DNA of 64,000 nucleotides from Molossus alvarezi (GCA_037176705.1 CM073896.1:19356708-19420707), one strand, 5' to 3'; counted from the stretch's first letter, positions 42,320-53,403 are shown. Numbers and translations are program-made. The notes: a model not told the origin generated them from the sequence alone.

Positions 42320-42720
42320 CCTAGGCAGAGGAGGCAGAATGATCAAAGAAAGGGCTCCATGCTCAGGACAAACTGGGGAGGAGTGAGATGTCCAATTTGC
42401 ACGAGGTGCAGGAACATTAAGGAGTTAAAGGAAGAGGAGGCTGGAAATGTAGGCTGGAAGAAGACAGGTGAGGTGTTGAAGGCTCTCAATGCTAGGAGAG
42501 TTAGTACAGGAAACTCGGTGTCAGGGCCAGCAGGGGGCGCAGCATCTCAGTTACCTCTCAACATTTCTAATGAAGTGACCATCAGATCTGTGTTTTAGAG
42601 ACAAAGGTCATCCAAAGCATGGGGAGAGGAAGACAGGAGAGGGGAAGGAACAGGAGGAAAACTACTGCAGTAATTCAGACAGGAGATGATGAGGCCATTC
42701 ACCAAAACGTAGCTGTTAGA
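42320..42720 (-). mobile_element. L2 LINE (antisense), fragment B
   Basis: 'cagatctgtgttttagagac' and 'ctgcagtaattcagacagga' plus 'gatgatgaggcc' match the reversed L2 ORF region. The CTCF-like motif at 42525 lies within the outer limits of this fragment. Confidence 0.55.
42525..42543 (+). promoter_or_regulatory. CTCF-like binding motif (forward), strong
   Basis: GGCCAGCAGGGGGCGCAGC is essentially the CTCF consensus on the plus strand. It has the same orientation as the motif at 11580. Confidence 0.75.
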
Positions 42721-43889
42721 ATAATTTTCATCTCTTAGATAAAAACACAGATTATTTCTCACAGGGCTTATACTGGGGACAGCACGTAGTAGTTGATCTG
42801 TCAATCATGCCTAAAATATGAGTGTTCCTGGGCCTTCTCTTAGCAGATTGGGGTTTATAGGCAACCAGCAGATCTTGGATAACTCCCGGTTTTCTCCAAG
42901 GCAGTGACGTGCTGGAGCCGGTGAGACAGTGGCATCGCAGTACTTCATTGATGCTGTTCAGCAAAAGCTTTCTTCCCAAAGCCAGAGTTGATGCCGAGCA
43001 CTGGGTGTGGATTGCAGAACTGGGAGGGAGTATGCTCTCTGTGCCTCTTTCCAGTTCTGGCGCCCAGTGTGGAAAGGGACCTCTAGCATCAGTATAATAA
43101 AGTAAACAAGATATCAAGATCTCACACTTCATTATTTAGAAATAAGAGGTCAATTTTGAATTTTTTAGATTTTTGTGGTAGTTTTTTCTTTAAGCGGAAG
43201 GTTACATTAGGCCAATTTGGTGTACCCGTTTGGTTGAGAGGAAGTATGATTCAAGGACTGTCCTTTTTTCTTTTCTTTTCTCTTTTTTTGGCTCTTCTGT
43301 GTTTGAATTCCCTTGCAGGTGTATATCAGTTCCATGGCTGGGTGGGAGCGGATGGCATGGCGACTTCTTCTGAGAGTAAATGAGTTGATAAATGTGAATA
43401 CAGAACACCCAATGCTGAGTGTGCTCTTTGTTTTGGAATATATAGCAGGACAATTTTCACTTAGGCTCAGACTTTATAGGCAATCTTGTTTTAATATGAA
43501 TGTTAAATTTCACTAGCGGTGCCTCCAAATGACTTTTGCCAGAAATTCACTATTGTTCAAAATGTGCAATTTTCTTTAAAATTCCAGAAGAGATTTTCAT
43601 ACAAAGTAAGTGTAATATGTGAAACGGCATAACGATAGCACCCTTGATACTGCTGTCGGGGAGCCTGGCTCGCTTCACACTCGATTTCGGTTATTCCTCA
43701 CTGGCAGTAACGCAGGAGTCTGGTTAGTACTTCTGTGTTCCCTCCGGCCCACTTCTTTGTCCCTGATAGGCTCTGTCATTACCAATACCGATTTGCTCTG
43801 CAAAACAGAATATAAAGTAGCGTGATGCACACTCATGTTCCCATTTTCTTGTCCCCTCCCTGTGTTACCATGACCCAGCCACAGCCTCC
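42721..43889. other. Unclassified unique sequence
   Basis: No repeat or gene was recognised. Open frames on both strands (for example 42752-43132 on -) have no domain. Confidence 0.4.
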
Positions 43890-44222
43890 CTCCTGTGACT
43901 TTGCTGAAAATGTCACCGGCCGGTGTGGCTATCTTTCCCCATCCACGTGGGACAACATCCAGTTCTGAGAAGAGGCCTAAAAAGACGCTGTGCTTCTGCT
44001 CCTGCCACTGACCCTTCCTTGTTTTTTCCTGGGAGGGACATATCCCACGAAGCTGTTGCTCTGAGGGGAATAAACAATGCTGGAGTTGACCTTAATCTGA
44101 CCTGCATCGAGGTTAGACCTATGAAAGAAACAGAGAAATGTTGTTGTAAGCCACTATAATTTCGATATATATTTTTTTGTTGTTGTTACACAGCGAGCAC
44201 TGACTAGTATCACTAGAATTTC
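43890..44222 (+). mobile_element. MaLR-type LTR remnant (sense)
   Basis: The right end 'tgttgttgtaagccactata' to 'gttgttgttacacagcgagc' and 'actgactagtatc' matches the 3' end of MaLR LTRs. The left end is approximate. No internal region is attached. Confidence 0.6.
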
Positions 44223-44614
44223 CAAACTTCCTCAACTGGCCTCCCCGTGGTTACCTCTGATCTGTGTGCCTTCCTCCAGCGTCTACTTGTCAGTCAATGC
44301 CCCATGATTCTCAAATCAAACCCATCAAATTCATTCTCAAAACAAATAAAAAACCACCAATTTGGAAGTGTCTAAGCCTTGGATTTTAAAAGCTATCTTC
44401 AAGTCTAAAACATATAAAATTTTCCGTATTTTTGAGAAACATCCAATTAATATCGTAGGGAAAAGAAGGTCTGGAATGGTCAGCAGGCCCACACTCCTTG
44501 AATTTTATTTACCGAGGTCTCGTGGTCAGCATCTCAAACACTGTGGCACAGACATCACACAGGACAAAAATACAACATCAGAAGTCCAGTTCCACTCCCG
44601 TATATTGGAGTGGA
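44223..44614. other. Unclassified sequence with a perfect inverted repeat
   Basis: The 154-codon open frame 44362-44826 (plus strand) has no recognisable domain, lacks splice context and runs into MIR-like sequence, so I treat it as chance. Confidence 0.4.
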
Positions 44615-44616
44615 AC
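44589..44616. repeat. Perfect 10-bp inverted repeat
   Basis: GTTCCACTCC and GGAGTGGAAC flank the 8-base loop CGTATATT, so a 10-bp hairpin is possible in DNA or RNA. Confidence 0.85.
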
Positions 44617-44785
44617 ATCTTGGCACTTAACTTCTTTGAACAGCAATTTATTCATTTGTTACACAGGAAAAATGATAACTGTTTCAGAGACCAAAGAGAG
44701 TTTCATTATGATGATCACATCAGGAGGAGCCCCTTGGAAACTCTCAAGTATAACACAGATGTCAGATACGCTGATTTTTATCATC
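44615..44785 (+). mobile_element. MIR-like SINE, weak
   Basis: 'cttggcacttaacttctttg', 'gaaaaatgataactgtttca' and the following spacing recall the MIR core, strongly decayed. Confidence 0.35.
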
Positions 44786-45414
44786 AAATATTCTTCGAGG
44801 GGGTCTCAGTGTTTTTATTTTTCTAATGCCTTGCCTGTATGATAAGTTTTGTGGCCATCACTCATCCAAAGTGCATTGCAGAGACCTGGAGCAGGCACTA
44901 GAATGCACGAGCTTTCGTGCCCAATTATTTTCCAGATGGTGTTTATTTTATTTTATTTATTTTTTCCTTTGTTCCACCTGACAGGTTGCTTGGCTGATAT
45001 CGTGGAGCTTTTTTTTTTTTTTTCCCCCACTTTTCTTATCTATTTCAGAATGAGGATAACCAAATTTGAGTGTTCCTCCTATGGACCAAAAAGCTTTCAA
45101 CCTGTCAATTATTATCTGATATTTAGCATGGGTGGAAGCACTTCTAAAGTGAAGAGCGTAGAACATTAAGAGGTATTTGAGTATTGGAAAGGATCTCAGT
45201 GTTAGAGAGTCCCATGTCAATCTTCACAATTCTCCAACTTTGTCATCATCTAAGGGTACATGTTAATTTGCTGACTTGTCTGTATCTTCATATACTGCCT
45301 GCTTATAGTGTGAGCCTTGTCCTGTTTCCCCTGCTGGGACAGACTGCTCTGTCTACTCTGACATCAACTTATAAGTTTGCTCCAGCACTCTGCCCCCCAT
45401 TAATAATAATTAAA
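44786..45414. other. Unclassified sequence
   Basis: A T run of 15 followed by C5 lies near 45010. No other feature was recognised. Confidence 0.4.
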
Positions 45415-45640
45415 ACAACCTCAAATAACACAGTGCTTAAAAGTACAAACTTTGTAACCAGAATGTCTTCGTTCAAATTATAACTTTGTTTCTTAGTAGT
45501 TGTGTGACCTGAATATCCAGATGTCTTAGTTTCATGATCTGTAAAAATCTTATTTCATAGAATTGTTTTAAGGAGTAAATGAAGTAATACATGTAACATG
45601 TAGAATCTTTTCCCATTAGCCTTCAGTATAGAATAATATT
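45415..45640 (+). mobile_element. MIR SINE
   Basis: In order: 'aacacagtgcttaaaagtac', 'aactttgtaaccagaatg', 'ttagtagttgtgtgacctga', 'agtttcatgatctgtaaaaa', 'taaggagtaaatgaagtaat'. Clear MIR, near full length. Confidence 0.75.
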
Positions 45641-45774
45641 TTAATCATAGAATGAAAGATGATCTAACACACAAATTATTGAATAGAATTCTCAGAAAGG
45701 TATTGGCTTAGTAGTATGGCAAAATTTAGATCATAGGTAGGTACTTTGGATCTACTGTAAGAAAATTAAAATCA

Positions 45775-45969
45775 ACCTCAAAAGAATCAAACTGATTCCA
45801 AGTAATATAACTTTACTCCTGAACAAAGCCCCCAAATATTTAAAGTTATACAAACAACAACAAAAGCAAAGAAACAAAAAATCTCCAATCTAACAACATG
45901 TAATTCATAATGTCTGGAATTTAATAAAAAATTACCAGATGTGCAAAGAAAAATCATTCAGTTGGAAAT
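45775..45969 (+). mobile_element. Old L1 (sense), left part
   Basis: 'cataatgtctggaatttaat' and 'aaaaaattaccagatgtgca' match the region upstream of ORF1 in old L1 elements. It is split by a younger L1 tail and resumes at 46355. Confidence 0.6.
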
Positions 45970-46350
45970 ACTACTCTGCTGTAAAAAGGAAGAAAATTTT
46001 ACCCTTTGTGACAGCATGTATAGACCTGGAGAACATTATGCTGAGTGAAATAAGCCAGTCAGAGAAAGACAAGTACTACATGATTTCACTTATATGTGGA
46101 ATTTAATTTACAAACTGAACTGCCAAGCAAAATAGAGACAGACTTCATAGACAGAAGCAGGCAGCCAGTTCTGGTGGGGTGGTAGGGGGAAGTGTTGGGG
46201 GTGGATAAAGAGATTGAGCTAAAAAGAAAAAAAAGAGAGAGAGAACTCATGGACATGGACAACAGAACATGATTCTCGTGGGTGTGTGGAAGTGGAAAAG
46301 GCATAGAGGGGATAAATGGTGATGAAAAAATAAAATAAAATAAAAATAAT
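45970..46350 (+). mobile_element. 5'-truncated L1 (sense) with ORF2 C-terminus
   Basis: Carries the end of ORF2 (translation includes NIMLSEISQSEKDKYY, then MISLICGI-like residues and a stop) and the bat-type 3' UTR ('ctcatggacatggacaac'). The tail is (AATAA)n-like. It is inserted in an older L1 in the same orientation. A clean TSD was not found. Confidence 0.8.
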
Positions 46351-46354
46351 AGAA

Positions 46355-46640
46355 GAAACACACCTATAAATGACAAGAATGACAGGATCAGCAGACAAGG
46401 ATGTTAAAACATTTATTATAAATATATATGCCCAAGAAGAAAGATAAAAACATGAGAAAGTCGGAGGGAGATATAGAAGATACAAAAAATATTCAAATTG
46501 AGCTTCCAAAGATAAAATATACATTCTATAAAGTACAAACTATACTAGACGGATTAACTGCAATTGAGACATTGAAAAAGAAAATATTGGTGAATTTGAA
46601 GACACAGCAATAGAAATGATCCAAAATGCTAAATTCTCAC
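46355..46640 (+). mobile_element. Old L1 (sense), right part
   Basis: 'aatgacaggatcagcagaca', 'aggatgttaaaacatttat', 'gaccacagcaatag'-like and 'cagcaatagaaatgatccaa' follow the old L1 pre-ORF1/ORF1 region in order. Confidence 0.6.
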
Positions 46641-48084
46641 AGGAATTTGCTACATTGATTTCATGTTAAGGATATTGAGTAACTAAAGAAATTTCTCAGT
46701 ATGTGTACTTCCAGATATTCAGAAGTAAAGGTGAAGGTGTAATAGTGACTGTAACCTAGTGAACTCCTTTTTAGGGGGTTAAGGTAATATATATTATTTT
46801 CTGAAACTCCAAATTGATAAAGTTACAGAACTTAGAATATCTCCATGGTGAGGAGTTGTATGTACTGTAGATAGTCTCTTCGGTGGTTCCAGGTAGTCTC
46901 TGTAAAATCACACTTCCTGAGCAATACTTTAGGGTAATGTTGGTGGCAGTTCGGCTACACGAGGCCTGTTTCATTGACGACAAGGAAGAGGCAGTGATCT
47001 GCAAAACGTATGTAGCTCTGGGAATATTACCCAGGTCTGATTTGATGTTCCACAGCTCCCCACAGAGTGCACCTATTTAATAAAATGAAGAAAACACCCT
47101 TCAAACCATCAGTAGCAAGTATATTGGGTGGAACAGTAGAATTTTTCATTTAAAATACTTTTGGATATGATGAAATACTTTCTAGGAATACTTTAGTTGT
47201 TCCATCACTCCTGTTTTATCAATATTTTTCTTCCTGACTGCTTTAGCAATTTGCTAAAGAATGCCTTGGCTTTCTTAATTCACAAAGGTCATTTTAATTC
47301 ATAGCCCTTTTCTTACTAAGAAGATCCTCCCCACACATAGTTTTCTTTGACAATATTGATACTCTCTCCTTGTTCATGTTCTTCATTGGCCTGGCAGTCC
47401 ATTTTCTTTTGATTATTCAATATAGACCTCTTCCAGTCACTACCATTCCCTTTTAGATATTTTTTTTCCACTGGAATTTAAATAAATTTCTCCCAAGTAC
47501 AAAGAGAATAATCTTCATTCTCTAATCAAACTTTAAATCCAAATTATCCATTCAGCCAAATTTCCACAAAAGATAGAAAAATATTTCTAATGCAAATGAT
47601 TATTATGATGCATAGCTTACATATCATATGTATCAGAAATAGAATTACATTGTTACTTACTGACTTTATCATTATAGCTCTGTGAACAAAGCTTAATCAC
47701 TTAGTTTTTTTTAACCACATTTAATTTATAAACTGTCATGCCAAAAAATCTACTTCCACGCTTCAATTTCTGTAAAATTGTTAAATCCCCAGAGGAAGGA
47801 AAAGATGATAAAGCCTGCATGTCTGATTACAGGATTATTTACAGTGTGAATTTGGGTCTGGTCCTTCTGACTTCAAAGTTGCGTGGGTTGTATAATAGCA
47901 TTACTCTTAACCATTCTCTCTGAGACCACTGCCTTTTAGCTCAGTGCTTGTGCAAATCATCGTCAACCTTCTCTTGTGAGAAATAGAAACAATCATTATT
48001 GTAGTTTTTCAGGAATTTGGTGACTGTCATATAAAATCAGAAGAAAGGGATAAAAAGAGAAGAGTTTTATTGTTGTGGCATGAC
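46641..48084. other. Unclassified AT-rich sequence
   Basis: No repeat or exon was recognised. The segment 46860-47060 is more GC-balanced and has open frames on both strands, but nothing identifiable. Confidence 0.4.
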
Positions 48085-48190
48085 AGAACTGGAAAGTCCC
48101 TTAGAGAGTATTAGACTGATAGTATTAGTCCAATTTCCTCTTTTTGTAGATGGGCAGACTAAAATTCCAGAGAACCGTGTGACTTACTGA
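48085..48190 (-). mobile_element. MIR-type SINE (antisense)
   Basis: 'cagaactggaaagtccctta', 'agtccaatttcctctttttg', 'tagatgggcagactaaaatt' match a reversed MIR/MIR3-type core. Confidence 0.5.
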
Positions 48191-48642
48191 TGCCTTCCAT
48201 TCAAAGACCTCCAGAGACACTTGAACTCACAAGAAGCTGAGTTTATTATTTGATGCAACAAAAGAGACTGACCCCATGGGCAAATGTGGGGTATCAAAAT
48301 AAGAGGGTGTAGCAAGATTTGTTATAGAGTTTGGCTTTGTGTTAGGTGACTTGAGGGAGAGTTCAAGGGCAGACTGGAGTTTGCTATGGATGAGTACTAT
48401 CAGGAAATTCAGGTTATTTTATACTGGGGATCAATTGCTTGTGTCTTGGATACAGGAGGAACAGAGTGGGAATAAAGTGATAATTGATAAAAAAAAAAAA
48501 AAAAAAGCACTTGATCCTCCTAATACCTGGGAAAGGGTGATGTTTGGATATTTCTGTGGTTTGTATATATTTCTTATTTTCGTCGAGGATCAGATATAAT
48601 TACAAAGTGATCTTGTGTTCTTCTTACTCATCTCAACTGCAG
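48191..48642. other. Unclassified; possible retroelement 3' end
   Basis: 'gggaataaagtgataattga' directly precedes an A18 run (48489-48506), as if a polyadenylated RNA had been inserted. I could not identify a parent sequence or matching TSD. Confidence 0.3.
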
Positions 48643-48891
48643 AGTGACCTTGGCTGACATCCGTGCTTGATGCATGTTTATGCTCAGCAAGGGAACACCA
48701 TGGTCTAACTGTGTCAGGCCCACGTCCCCTGACAGCTGTCAAGGCTTCTTTACGATTTCTCATTAAGACACCCACAATGGGAAGACTGGGAGGGGTAATG
48801 TCCAGGCTGGAGCATAAATCTCTCGACTTCTGGGACATAGCCTTTTCATCAATGCATGCCAGATCACGAAAATCTGTAATGTGGGAAAAAC
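48643..48891 (+). other. Exon-like segment, speculative
   Basis: Bounded by an acceptor-like 'cttactcatctcaactgcag' (ends 48642) and a donor-like 'aaacagtaagtgg' (exon end 48891). It contains most of an open frame (48663-48896) with no known domain. It could be a non-coding RNA exon, an exon lost from use, or coincidence. Confidence 0.2.
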
Positions 48892-48899
48892 AGTAAGTG

Positions 48900-49015
48900 G
48901 AAAGTACACAGAGTTTGGAATTTGTTAAAATTGGGTCTAAATCTTGGCTCTGCCACTTACTTAGTTGCTGTCTCTGAATGTCTGTGTGCTCAGTGAGGCC
49001 ACTGCAAATATATAG
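48900..49015 (+). mobile_element. MIR SINE
   Basis: 'cacagagtttggaatttgtt', 'gggtctaaatcttggctctg' and 'ccacttacttagttgctgtc' match the MIR 5' half and core. Confidence 0.7.
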
Positions 49016-49828
49016 GTGAGTGTTTCCCAATTGTTACTTTTTCAAGAGGGTCCAAAAAAAAGAAAAAAACCCAGATTTTTTTCTTTAGCTTCAGGAAAAA
49101 TATATAACAGATACCAGTTTATCCTGGAAGTTTACATTTTGTTTTAATTTAAAATAGATTTAGGTTTTGAATCCTATAATTTTGTAATCTTAGGTCAAAA
49201 CTGGTAAATAACTGAAGTTACCAGTCCTTGGAAAGTAATGAGATCATTTCCTGAATGTTATTTAATGTTGGGGTGAAGGGAACCAAAACAACAGTATATT
49301 TTTTGTCTTGCAAATAATACCTGTATGGGTTAGTAAAGTTATACTCTTTCCCAGTAGCTCAAGTTGGGAGTATATATCTGTTTCTTATAACTGTCAAGTG
49401 AGAAGTCTCAGGATAATCTACTTGTTACATATTTTTGTTTTTTCAACTCTCCTTGAAAATTGATCACAAGCCTTCTTTTTCTGGAAGGCTTTTAAAAAGA
49501 TTGTTTTGGGTTCCATGAAAGAATATGATCCTAGGAAAAGAACAACAACAAAAGTATACAGATGAAATAAGGTTAGAAAGCAATACTTCTAAAATAGCTT
49601 TCAAATAAAGTGTTCATGTAAGTTAAATTTATGAATAAAACTATACACATTTTCTAGAAGCCTTAGTTTTATCTTTCAGTGATTTATCCTAGGAATGGAA
49701 TGTGGAAAAGGATTTCAGATTACAGAAGAAAAATAAATTACATACATACATGAGGAAAATTGTAAACCACACCTCTATTCTTTTAATATTATTTCTGATA
49801 AAAGTATTATTATAAAATATAAATTGTT
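49016..49828. other. Unclassified AT-rich sequence
   Basis: No feature was recognised. Confidence 0.4.
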
Positions 49829-50074
49829 GGCCCTCACCAGTTTGCTCAGTGGTTAGAGCGTCAGCCCATAGACCAGAGAGTCCCAGATTTGGTTCCGGCT
49901 AAGGACATGTACCTCAGTTGCAGTTTGTCCCCAGCCCTGGTTGGGGTCGTGTGGGTGGCAGCCACTCGATATGTCTCTCTTACATCAATGTTTCCTTCTC
50001 TCTTTTCCTCGCTCTCTCCCTCCCCCTCTATCTGAAGATAAATGAAAAAAAAAAAAAGTCCTTAGGTGAGGATT
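49829..50074 (+). mobile_element. VES SINE, copy 16
   Basis: Type A copy, more diverged than copies 15, 17 and 20 ('ggccctcaccagtttgctca' head). First of four SINEs in a row. Confidence 0.92.
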
Positions 50075-50088
50075 AAAAAGAAAGATGA

Positions 50089-50350
50089 GCCCTGGCCGGT
50101 TTGGCTCAGCGGTTAGAGCGTCGACCTGCGGTCCTGAGAGACCCGGATTCGGTTCCCGCTAAGGGCACATACCTCGGTTGCAGTTTGTCCCCGGCCCTGG
50201 TCGGTCGTGCGGGTGGCAGCCACTCGATGTGTTCCTTTTACATCGATGTTTCTCTTTCTCTCTCTGTTCCTCTCTCTCCCTCCCACTCTACCTGAACAAA
50301 AAAATGGGAAAATGTCCTCAGGTGAGGATAAAAAAAAAAAAAAAAGAAAG
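50089..50350 (+). mobile_element. VES SINE, copy 17
   Basis: Full-length type A copy ('gccctggccggtttggctca' to 'cctcaggtgaggat'). The TSD 'aaagaaagatga' lies at 50077-50088 and 50355-50366. It sits directly after the tail of copy 16. Confidence 0.95.
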
Positions 50351-50370
50351 AAAGAAAGAAAGATGAATTG

Positions 50371-50582
50371 TTTCCCGGCTGGTGTGACTCAGTGGTTGAG
50401 CATCAACCCATGCACCAAGAAGTCAGCAGTTCAATTCCTGGTCTGGGCACATGCCCAGTTGTGGGCCGAACCCCCAGTGGGGGGCATGCAGGAGGCAGCC
50501 AGTGAATGTTCTCTCTCATCGATGTTTTTATCTCTCTCTCCCTCTTCCTTCCTCTCTCTCTCTCTCAAATCAATAAGAAAAT
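50371..50582 (+). mobile_element. VES SINE, copy 18
   Basis: Type B copy. The TSD 'aaagatgaatt' lies at 50359-50369 and 50583-50593, overlapping the right TSD of copy 17. Confidence 0.95.
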
Positions 50583-50655
50583 AAAGATGAATTATTAACT
50601 AATATGTAACCCATGGGTAATCTGCATATTTGTGGAAGAGTTCCAGGAACTAGCT

Positions 50656-50850
50656 CTGGCCAGGTGGTTTAGTTGGTTGGAGCATTGTCCTATACAGTAC
50701 AAAGGTTGTGGGTTCCATCTCCAATTGGTGTGTGTGTGAGAGGCAATCAATCAATGTTTTTCTTTCACATCAATATTTCTCTTCTCTCTCCTTCCTCTCT
50801 CTCTAAAATCAGTAATTAAAAAAAATATCCTTAGGTGAGGATTAAAAAAG
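50656..50850 (+). mobile_element. VES SINE, copy 19
   Basis: A shorter copy ('ctctggccaggtggtttagt' head). The flanks 'gaactagct' and 'gagctagct' look like the TSD and lie at the left edge of an LTR-like sequence. Confidence 0.9.
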
Positions 50851-51233
50851 AATTTCATGAGCTAGCTTCAGGAAAGGAGGCTGACTTCAGCAATTGGATG
50901 TTCTGGCTCTGACAGACTTGTTGATTCTCAATCATAAAAACTGGACCTCTGCTTGACCAGTTTTGAACTAATCATTGGAATGGACTGTGCTGACTTACAC
51001 ATAGAAAACTTGCAACTCTCCTCCCCATGATGTCTTTGTTCTGCTTACCCTCTCCCTCCTAATAAAAACCCCTACCTGCAGGGGAGATGCTGAGATAGAT
51101 TTTGGGATGAAAGCTCTCTATCCTCTCAGGTCACCGGCACTTGAATAAACCACTTTTGTTCTCACCAGCACCTGTCTCATGAGTTTGTCTTTGGTTTTGC
51201 CAAGCAGCTAAACCTCCATTCGGTTTCAAAATA
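50851..51233 (+). mobile_element. ERV-type solo LTR (sense)
   Basis: LTR-like layout: 'cctaataaaaacccctacct' (TATA/polyA-like region), 'cttgaataaaccacttttgt' (polyA signal) and the end 'cagctaaacctccattcggt'. It resembles mammalian class I ERV LTRs. No gag, pol or env sequence is attached, so it is probably a solo LTR. Family not named. Confidence 0.55.
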
Positions 51234-52049
51234 ATATTTAAACAGAGATAAAATGGGCAAAATAAAGCTCTAAAAATTACATTTATTACAATGGAAAATC
51301 TTCCTTTTACTATATAAGCAAAGGAACACTCTGTAGGCACAGAGATTGGTTGCAAGGCTCAGAGAGCACAGAGGAAGAACTTGAAAGTGTTAACTTGAAA
51401 GAGGGGCACACCCCACAACTCTCCCAAACATAGATATATTGAATGAAATACACAACAAGAAGAAACATTAATATAGAATCAACCTCAAAGGTAAAGAAGA
51501 AAAATCCTAAGTTTTCAGACACTGAGAGAAACACTAGCCAGAACAATGAGCTAAAATTAAGTCTAATGTACTGTGGAACTGTGGAACCCAAGGGAGATGA
51601 ATATGGAACTTCCTTATGAGGTTATCCCTTATGAGGGGGAAAAAAAAAAGCCAATAAGATGTCAAGAAGTATCAAATTATTAAAGGAACAACTCTTCCTG
51701 AGATACTCAGTACAGGTAATAAATAGATGTATAAACAGCCCAAGATTTTCCAATAGTGAGCAGCCTAAACAAGACTGTAATATTTTTAAAGAATGATCAG
51801 AGATGAAAGAAGAAAAGAAACCATAACGTAAGAACAGGACATTATGAAAAAAGGAAAAGTTTACATAAAGAAATAAAACAGGAATTATAAAGATAAAAAA
51901 TAAATGAATATGACTTTAAATTGAAAAGTAACAACAACATATTTGGGAGTATAAAAGCAAGATTGGACTAAAATATAGATAGTACTGATAGAGATAAGGT
52001 AGGGAGGAATCTGAAATACGTTCTAATATATCATAATCATAATTAAGCA
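51234..52049. other. Unclassified A-rich sequence, possibly old L1
   Basis: Purine-rich on the plus strand, like L1 5' or ORF1 sequence, but no motif was secure. Confidence 0.3.
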
Positions 52050-52440
52050 TAAATAAACAATTGGAAACAAATTTAAGTGCTATCATCTAGGTGAAAGGAC
52101 AGATTGTGGTGTATTTACACAACGGCATAGTTAAAAATGAAAGAGATCAATATGTAGTAATATGCATGGAATTTAAAAGCATCATTAAGAATGAAAGCAA
52201 GTTGCAATACAATGCATATTGCATGGTCCCATTCACATCAATTTGATAAACTCATATTATAATATAATATGCTTATGGATATAGATTAAGTAGTTAAAAT
52301 ATAAAAACAGTTTAAACTGTTTTCACAGCTGCTCCTGGGAAGAGAGAGAAAAAAATTGAACTTGGGCCATTTTCAACTGGAACTCCAGCTATATCTGCAA
52401 TGTTTTATTTACTTTAAAAACTAAAACAAAATAATACAAT
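52050..52440 (+). mobile_element. Old L1 3' end (sense)
   Basis: 'caattggaaacaaatttaag', 'ttgtggtgtatttacacaac', 'gcaagttgcaatacaatgca' and 'catggtcccattcacatc' follow the 3' end of an old L1. Confidence 0.6.
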
Positions 52441-53157
52441 GTTTATGTTCCTAGAAGATAGGCAAAGTTTTTTTTTTTTTTTTTTATGGTACTTTCTGAT
52501 ATTTATTTATTTTTTACATTTAAAAATATTTTAAAAAATGGCACAACTTTGAGGTGAACATGGTTTTATCAAATCTAATACTGTCTCTTCTCCAACCTGA
52601 CAGTGCCTCTCTCTGTAACTGGAGCCACATTTTTGAAGTCGAGTGAGGTTGCCAAATAGAAATAAAAGTGCTTCAAGCAAATTTTTGCAACTTAAGTATG
52701 TGGGAAGAACAGTTTACATTTCAAAGGCAATGTTTTCCTGTCTCTCTGTATCCAATCACTTCCTCACCTTTGTTAGTCTTACTAACATGCTTTTCCCAAC
52801 ATAAATAGAAGTACAGATGAATGAAAAATGAAAGTGCTAGCATCTGAGAGGCAGGGGACTCATCTGAAGTTCCTCTTTCAGTGAAGATGCCTTTCTCTTG
52901 ACTTACTGTTTTATGGTACAAGGCGGTATATGACAACTGGTAGAAGCTGCATAGAGCTGTAGGGATTCTGATCAAAACAGAATGAAGTCATTTGAAGGAT
53001 GTATTGTTATTCAATATAAATGGGGAAGAAAAGTTTTAAATTCAGTGACCAAAAAAAAGAACAGAGTGACATACAGGACCTGTTTCTGCAGTAAGAGAAA
53101 ATAGACACTTTGTAATCAAATCATTTTATCATTCACAATTTAAGAGACAATTAAAAA
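52441..53157. other. Unclassified sequence
   Basis: A T run of about 20 lies at 52468-52487. No other feature was recognised. Confidence 0.4.
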
Positions 53158-53167
53158 ATATATTGTG

Positions 53168-53393
53168 GCCCTGGCCAGTTTGGCTCAGCGGTTAGAGCGT
53201 CGGCCTGCGGTCCAGAGAGACCTGGGTTCGGTTCCCGCTAAGGGCACGTACTTCGGTTGCAGTTTGTCCCCGGCCCTGGTTGGTCGTGCGGGTGGCAGCC
53301 ACTCGATGTGTCCCTTCACGTCGATGTTTCTCTCTCTCTCCCACTCTATCTGTACAAAAAATGGAAAAATATATCCTCGGGTGAGGATTATAT
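53168..53393 (+). mobile_element. VES SINE, copy 20
   Basis: Type A copy very close to copies 15 and 17, with tail (TA)n. Flanking 'atatattgtg' (53158-53167) and 'atatatagtg' (53394-53403) is the TSD with one change. Confidence 0.95.
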
Positions 53394-53403
53394 ATATATA
53401 GTG

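Noticed and set aside
44362..44826. 154-codon plus-strand frame as a gene
   Set aside because: No domain, no splice or promoter context, and the 3' half runs through decayed MIR-like sequence.
48489..48506. Processed pseudogene ending in the A18 run
   Set aside because: A polyA signal-like word precedes it, but no parent gene, no target duplication and no frame could be recognised.
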